Source: Flavobacteriales bacterium UBA7612 (GTDB lineage Bacteria; Bacteroidota; Bacteroidia; Flavobacteriales; Weeksellaceae). Taken from it: DNA of 64,000 bases. The first letter of the stretch is position 1. Every line of letters begins with the position of its first letter. Shown here in pieces: positions 60,933 to 64,000 of the stretch. The notes under the pieces are model-generated. The model was not told the DNA's origin and searched no databases. It saw nothing but the letters and a program-made list of their open reading frames with translations. Position numbers and translations under genes: made by a program. The stretch lies in NCBI GenBank assembly GCA_002484335.1, contig DLJQ01000002.1, forward strand, positions 39,459 through 103,458, written 5' to 3'.

Positions 60933-63415
60933 TGAGTACAGAAGTAAAAGAAAAAAATACAAAAAAGAATAAATCTGAATTTTTAGATATAGAAAGACTT
61001 ATTCCAAGACTTATAAATTCATGGCCGTTATATATAGTTTCTATTTTAATAGCACTAGCTATTGCTTTTTATTTTAATAATTGGAAATTAAATAAAATAT
61101 ACTCAGCTAATACTACTTTTAAAATTAAGGATAACAATTCCTCAAACAATAATCTTGCTTCAAATTCAATTAATTTTATTTGGGGAGGGAATGCAAATAA
61201 GATAGATGGATTATCTTATACTCTAACTTCTCGTATGCACAATGAAAAAGTTGTAAAAAAATCAGAATCTTATATTTTTTATTATGAAGAAGGTCGTTTT
61301 AAAAAGTCTGATATTTATAAATTAGATGCTCCTTTTCATGTGCATATAGATACATTATATCAACAAATTGCGAATGTAGAGATAAAGGTAAAACCAAAAG
61401 ATAATAGATCATTTTATTTTGAAGTAGAAAATAATAATGGTTCACTTTATAATTTTTCAAAGGATAGTATAGTAAAGTCAGATGTAATTAATTTACCTAA
61501 AGTAGGTTATTATAATCAATGGATTATTGGTAAAAATTATAAGTTGAAACTGACTCGATCTAATTTACCTTTTACAAATAATACGTTTTCATTTAAATTA
61601 GTTCCTATCCAAGTAGCTACATCAAGAGCAACTAGAAATTTTAATGTATCCAATCCATCAAAAATATCTAGTATTATAGCTGTCTCTAAAAATGCTGAAA
61701 GTTTAAATGAAGCTGTAGATATTTTAAATAATTCTATTAAGGTTTTAATTGAAAATGAATTAGCAGAGAGAAATTTGTCAGCATTTCAGACTAGAAAATA
61801 TTTACAAGGTAGAATAGCAACAGTTAAACTAAAATTAGATAGTGCTACTGATCAATTACAAGAATTACAAAAAAGAACAGGTGTTTATAATTTTGATACG
61901 AAAAAAAGTGAAATATTATCAAATTTATCAGAATTAGATAAGCAACGTATTCAAATTCAAGAAAAGATAAGTGCTTTGTATCGTTTGATGCCTAAAAAAT
62001 CTAGTAGTGTAGATAATTTAATAGCATTAAATATAGCTGGATTAGATGTTACATATTATATGTCTAATGTTGATAAATTAGATGGCTTAGAAAATCAAAA
62101 AATTCAGATGCTAAAAGTTTATAAAGCTAATGCTGATGAAATAAAGGATATTGAACAGAAAATAGAAAAAACAAGAAGTGATATTTCTAATATAGTCAAT
62201 GCTCATCTTGAAAAATTAAATACTGATTTATCTGCAGTTAATTCTAAATTATCTGAAACTGAATTTAAAGCTAAAGATTTACCATATGAAGAAATAGAAT
62301 TTGTTGAGGCTAATAGAGGATTTGATTTAAATAGTAATTTATATTCAACATTAATCAATCAATTAAATACAACCGATTTATCTTTAGCTTCTATAGTTTC
62401 AGATATTACTATAATTGACCCTGCTAAAAACCAAAATCAGGGATCAATTTATCCAAATACTAGAAATAATTATTTAGTTGCTTTAGGTATAGGATTTATA
62501 ATTCCTTTTGTTTTAATTATAATAAAAGAATTATTAGACTTTAAAGTTAAAGTTGTAAAAGATATAACATCGCGAACTAATATTCCTGTATTAGGTTTAG
62601 TAGGTCCTTTAGGAGATAATTCTCCATTGGTTGTTATAAATAATCCTAAATCAGGATTATCCGAATCATTTAGATCAATTCGATCTAATTTAAAATTTTT
62701 ATATAAGTCACCAGCTCTTAATGAAAATAACAAGACAATATTAGTTACTTCTTTTATTGGTGGAGAAGGAAAAACTTTCAATGCAATGAATATTGCGAGT
62801 ACAATTGGTTCTATGGATAAGAAAACAGTACTTATTGGTCTTGATTTAAGAAAACCTAAAATATTTGATGATTTTAATATTAATAACAAAATAGGTGTTA
62901 CAGATTTTGTTGCAGGAGATATAGAGTTAAATAAGATAGTACAACGTACAATTCTTCCTAATTTAGATATAATTACAGCAGGACCAATTCCTCCTAATCC
63001 ATCTGAGTTGATTTTGAGTGAAAGAATGGAGCAATTATTTTCTGAATTAAAAAACATATATGATTATATTATTATAGATTCACCACCAATAGGACTTGTA
63101 ACTGATTCTTATGATTTGATGAAATTTGCAGATTGTACTTTATATGTTACTCGTTACAATTATTCAGAAAAGAATTTTATAAATACCATTTCTAATAAAT
63201 ACGACGAGGGAGAAATATCTAATGTTGGTATTATATTTAATGATTTTCAAATTAAATCTGGCTATGGTTACGGTTATGGTTACGGCTATGGTTACGGCTA
63301 TGGTTACGGCTATGGTTACGGTTATGGTTATTTTTCAGAGGATGAAGCTTTTGATAATTCTACTTTAGGAAAGATTAAAAGATTATTTCAAAGAATTAAG
63401 GAAAAATTATTTTAA
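60932..63415 (+). CDS. Wzc-type polysaccharide co-polymerase with BY-kinase domain
   Basis: An 827-residue inner-membrane protein. Wzz domain between helices at about 30-48 and 514-535, with a long periplasmic coiled-coil region between. The cytoplasmic BY-kinase has Walker A GGEGKTFNA near 609-616, Walker A' LIGLDLRKPK near 634 and Walker B IIIDSPPIGLVTD near 712. The C-terminal tail has twelve Gly-Tyr units (777-800), the usual tyrosine cluster for trans-phosphorylation but here as a simple repeat. It governs chain length and export with Wza. The sugar transferase gene starts 7 bases downstream. Confidence 0.94.
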   Translation: MSTEVKEKNTKKNKSEFLDIERLIPRLINSWPLYIVSILIALAIAFYFNNWKLNKIYSANTTFKIKDNNSSNNNLASNSINFIWGGNANKIDGLSYTLTSRMHNEKVVKKSESYIFYYEEGRFKKSDIYKLDAPFHVHIDTLYQQIANVEIKVKPKDNRSFYFEVENNNGSLYNFSKDSIVKSDVINLPKVGYYNQWIIGKNYKLKLTRSNLPFTNNTFSFKLVPIQVATSRATRNFNVSNPSKISSIIAVSKNAESLNEAVDILNNSIKVLIENELAERNLSAFQTRKYLQGRIATVKLKLDSATDQLQELQKRTGVYNFDTKKSEILSNLSELDKQRIQIQEKISALYRLMPKKSSSVDNLIALNIAGLDVTYYMSNVDKLDGLENQKIQMLKVYKANADEIKDIEQKIEKTRSDISNIVNAHLEKLNTDLSAVNSKLSETEFKAKDLPYEEIEFVEANRGFDLNSNLYSTLINQLNTTDLSLASIVSDITIIDPAKNQNQGSIYPNTRNNYLVALGIGFIIPFVLIIIKELLDFKVKVVKDITSRTNIPVLGLVGPLGDNSPLVVINNPKSGLSESFRSIRSNLKFLYKSPALNENNKTILVTSFIGGEGKTFNAMNIASTIGSMDKKTVLIGLDLRKPKIFDDFNINNKIGVTDFVAGDIELNKIVQRTILPNLDIITAGPIPPNPSELILSERMEQLFSELKNIYDYIIIDSPPIGLVTDSYDLMKFADCTLYVTRYNYSEKNFINTISNKYDEGEISNVGIIFNDFQIKSGYGYGYGYGYGYGYGYGYGYGYGYFSEDEAFDNSTLGKIKRLFQRIKEKLF
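63260..63331 (+). repeat. Microsatellite coding for twelve Gly-Tyr units in the Wzc tail
   Basis: A run of twelve 6-base units alternating GGCTAT, GGTTAC and GGTTAT. Several adjacent pairs repeat a 12-base unit exactly, so slippage could add or remove Gly-Tyr pairs without breaking the frame. The codons vary between tat and tac and between ggc and ggt. Confidence 0.95.
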
Positions 63416-63422
63416 TATTTAA

Positions 63423-64000
63423 ATGTTAATTAAGATCATATTTGATTATATATTAGCTTTAATCCTACTATTTTTTTTAGTAGGATTAATTGTTTTATTA
63501 ACTATTATAACATCTTTTGATACTAAAAGTTTTGGAATTTTCACTCAAAATAGAGTAGGTAAGAATGCAAAAGTCTTTAAAATTTATAAATTAAAAACGA
63601 TGATAGATGGTTCATCTTCATCAATCACTACAAATAAGCATTCAATTACAAGATTTGGTAGAGTTCTTCGGAAATATAAATTAGATGAATTACCTCAACT
63701 ATTTAATATCTTAAAAGGTGATATGAGCTTTGTTGGTCCAAGACCAGATGTAAGTGGATATGCAGATAATTTAAAAGGTGACGATTGCATTATTTTAAGC
63801 ATAAAACCAGGTATTACAGGTCCAGCACAAATAAAATATAGAAACGAACAACAAATTCTTTCGGAAGTAGAAAATCCAAAAAAATATAATGATGAAGTAT
63901 TGTGGCCTGATAAAGTAAAAATCAATAAAGATTATGTTATAAATTGGTCCTTTAAAAAAGATTTAGAATATATATACAGAACATTAATTAAAAAGGAGAA
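63423..64000 (+). CDS. WbaP/PglC-type sugar transferase (initiating phosphoglycosyltransferase), 3'-truncated by window
   Basis: The open frame runs from ATG 63423 to the window end, giving 192 residues without a stop. One membrane helix spans about 8-32 (ILALILLFFLVGLIVLLT-like). The catalytic PGT domain shows FTQNRVGKN, YKLKTM, RFGRVLRKYKLDELPQLFNILKGDM and the signature SFVGPRPD with PGITGPAQ. These enzymes form a lipid-linked sugar-1-phosphate through a covalent aspartyl intermediate. It lies 7 bases after the wzc-like gene and the end is missing. Confidence 0.92.
   Translation, partial: MLIKIIFDYILALILLFFLVGLIVLLTIITSFDTKSFGIFTQNRVGKNAKVFKIYKLKTMIDGSSSSITTNKHSITRFGRVLRKYKLDELPQLFNILKGDMSFVGPRPDVSGYADNLKGDDCIILSIKPGITGPAQIKYRNEQQILSEVENPKKYNDEVLWPDKVKINKDYVINWSFKKDLEYIYRTLIKKE

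Noticed and set aside
63260..63331. CRISPR-like or regulatory tandem array
   Set aside because: The units are 6 bases, in frame, and code for the Gly-Tyr tail of the Wzc protein.
1..64000. tRNA, rRNA, transposase genes, CRISPR arrays or prophage
   Set aside because: I looked on both strands and recognised none; short tRNA-like or non-coding RNAs cannot be excluded without a covariance-model search.

Overview
The window is about 64 kb of very AT-rich DNA (roughly 25-30% G+C by eye) from a member of the Bacteroidota, almost certainly class Flavobacteriia. This rests on the conserved block ABC exporter / long NusB / DUF1573 lipoprotein / YajC / CoaE / histidine kinase / response regulator, a PUR-family (DUF3276) protein, a type IX secretion C-terminal domain, TonB receptors paired with a DUF4374 lipoprotein, and a BY-kinase ending in Gly-Tyr repeats. 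The genus cannot be fixed from the sequence.

Layout. (1) 1-16.4 kb is the end of a surface-polysaccharide locus. It holds many glycosyltransferases (GT2, GT4, GT32), acyltransferases, a GtrII-like membrane protein, a DegT aminotransferase next to an ATP-grasp/HAD fusion, and two paralogues of an unrecognised GT-A-like family. Genes switch strand repeatedly. Three are broken: an internally deleted acyltransferase, a GT2 remnant, and an acetyltransferase with two frameshifts. (2) 16.4-25 kb is conserved housekeeping: two-component system, coaE, yajC, DUF1573, nusB, an ABC exporter, a PUR protein and sucC. (3) 25-27 kb has an NmrA-type oxidoreductase and a periplasmic metallo-beta-lactamase-fold protein, followed by an intergenic gap with two facing copies of a structured repeat. 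(4) 27.5-43.9 kb is iron uptake. One catecholate-type module comprises ABC permeases, ATPase, binding protein, a small EamA protein, a siderophore-interacting flavoprotein, an AraC regulator and a FepA/IrgA-like receptor. A second module comprises an AraC regulator, TonB receptor, DUF4374 lipoprotein, ankyrin protein and DUF2271 protein. lolD and a TIGR02757 gene lie between them. (5) 44-45.1 kb has an esterase and an Smr protein. (6) 45.3-53.4 kb encodes UbiA, DprE1-like, DprE2-like and HAD proteins. These match a complete route to polyprenyl-phosphate-arabinose, and a GT-C enzyme resembling AftB-type arabinosyltransferases lies nearby. A 1,009-codon secreted protein (about 1,000 aa from its likely start) sits between them. 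(7) 53.4-64 kb is a second polysaccharide locus with GT4/GT2 enzymes, an acetyltransferase, an EpsG-like polymerase, a WecA-like initiating transferase, Wza, Wzc and a WbaP/PglC-type sugar transferase cut by the window edge.

Taken together, most of the window builds and decorates the cell surface and scavenges ferric siderophores. No siderophore-biosynthesis genes, rRNA, tRNA, transposases or CRISPR arrays were seen. No Wzx flippase was recognised, so one probably lies outside. The most interesting points are the arabinose-donor operon with its candidate transferase, the ATP-grasp/HAD fusion beside an aminotransferase, the decaying genes in the first locus, the paired intergenic repeats and the repetitive Wzc tail.
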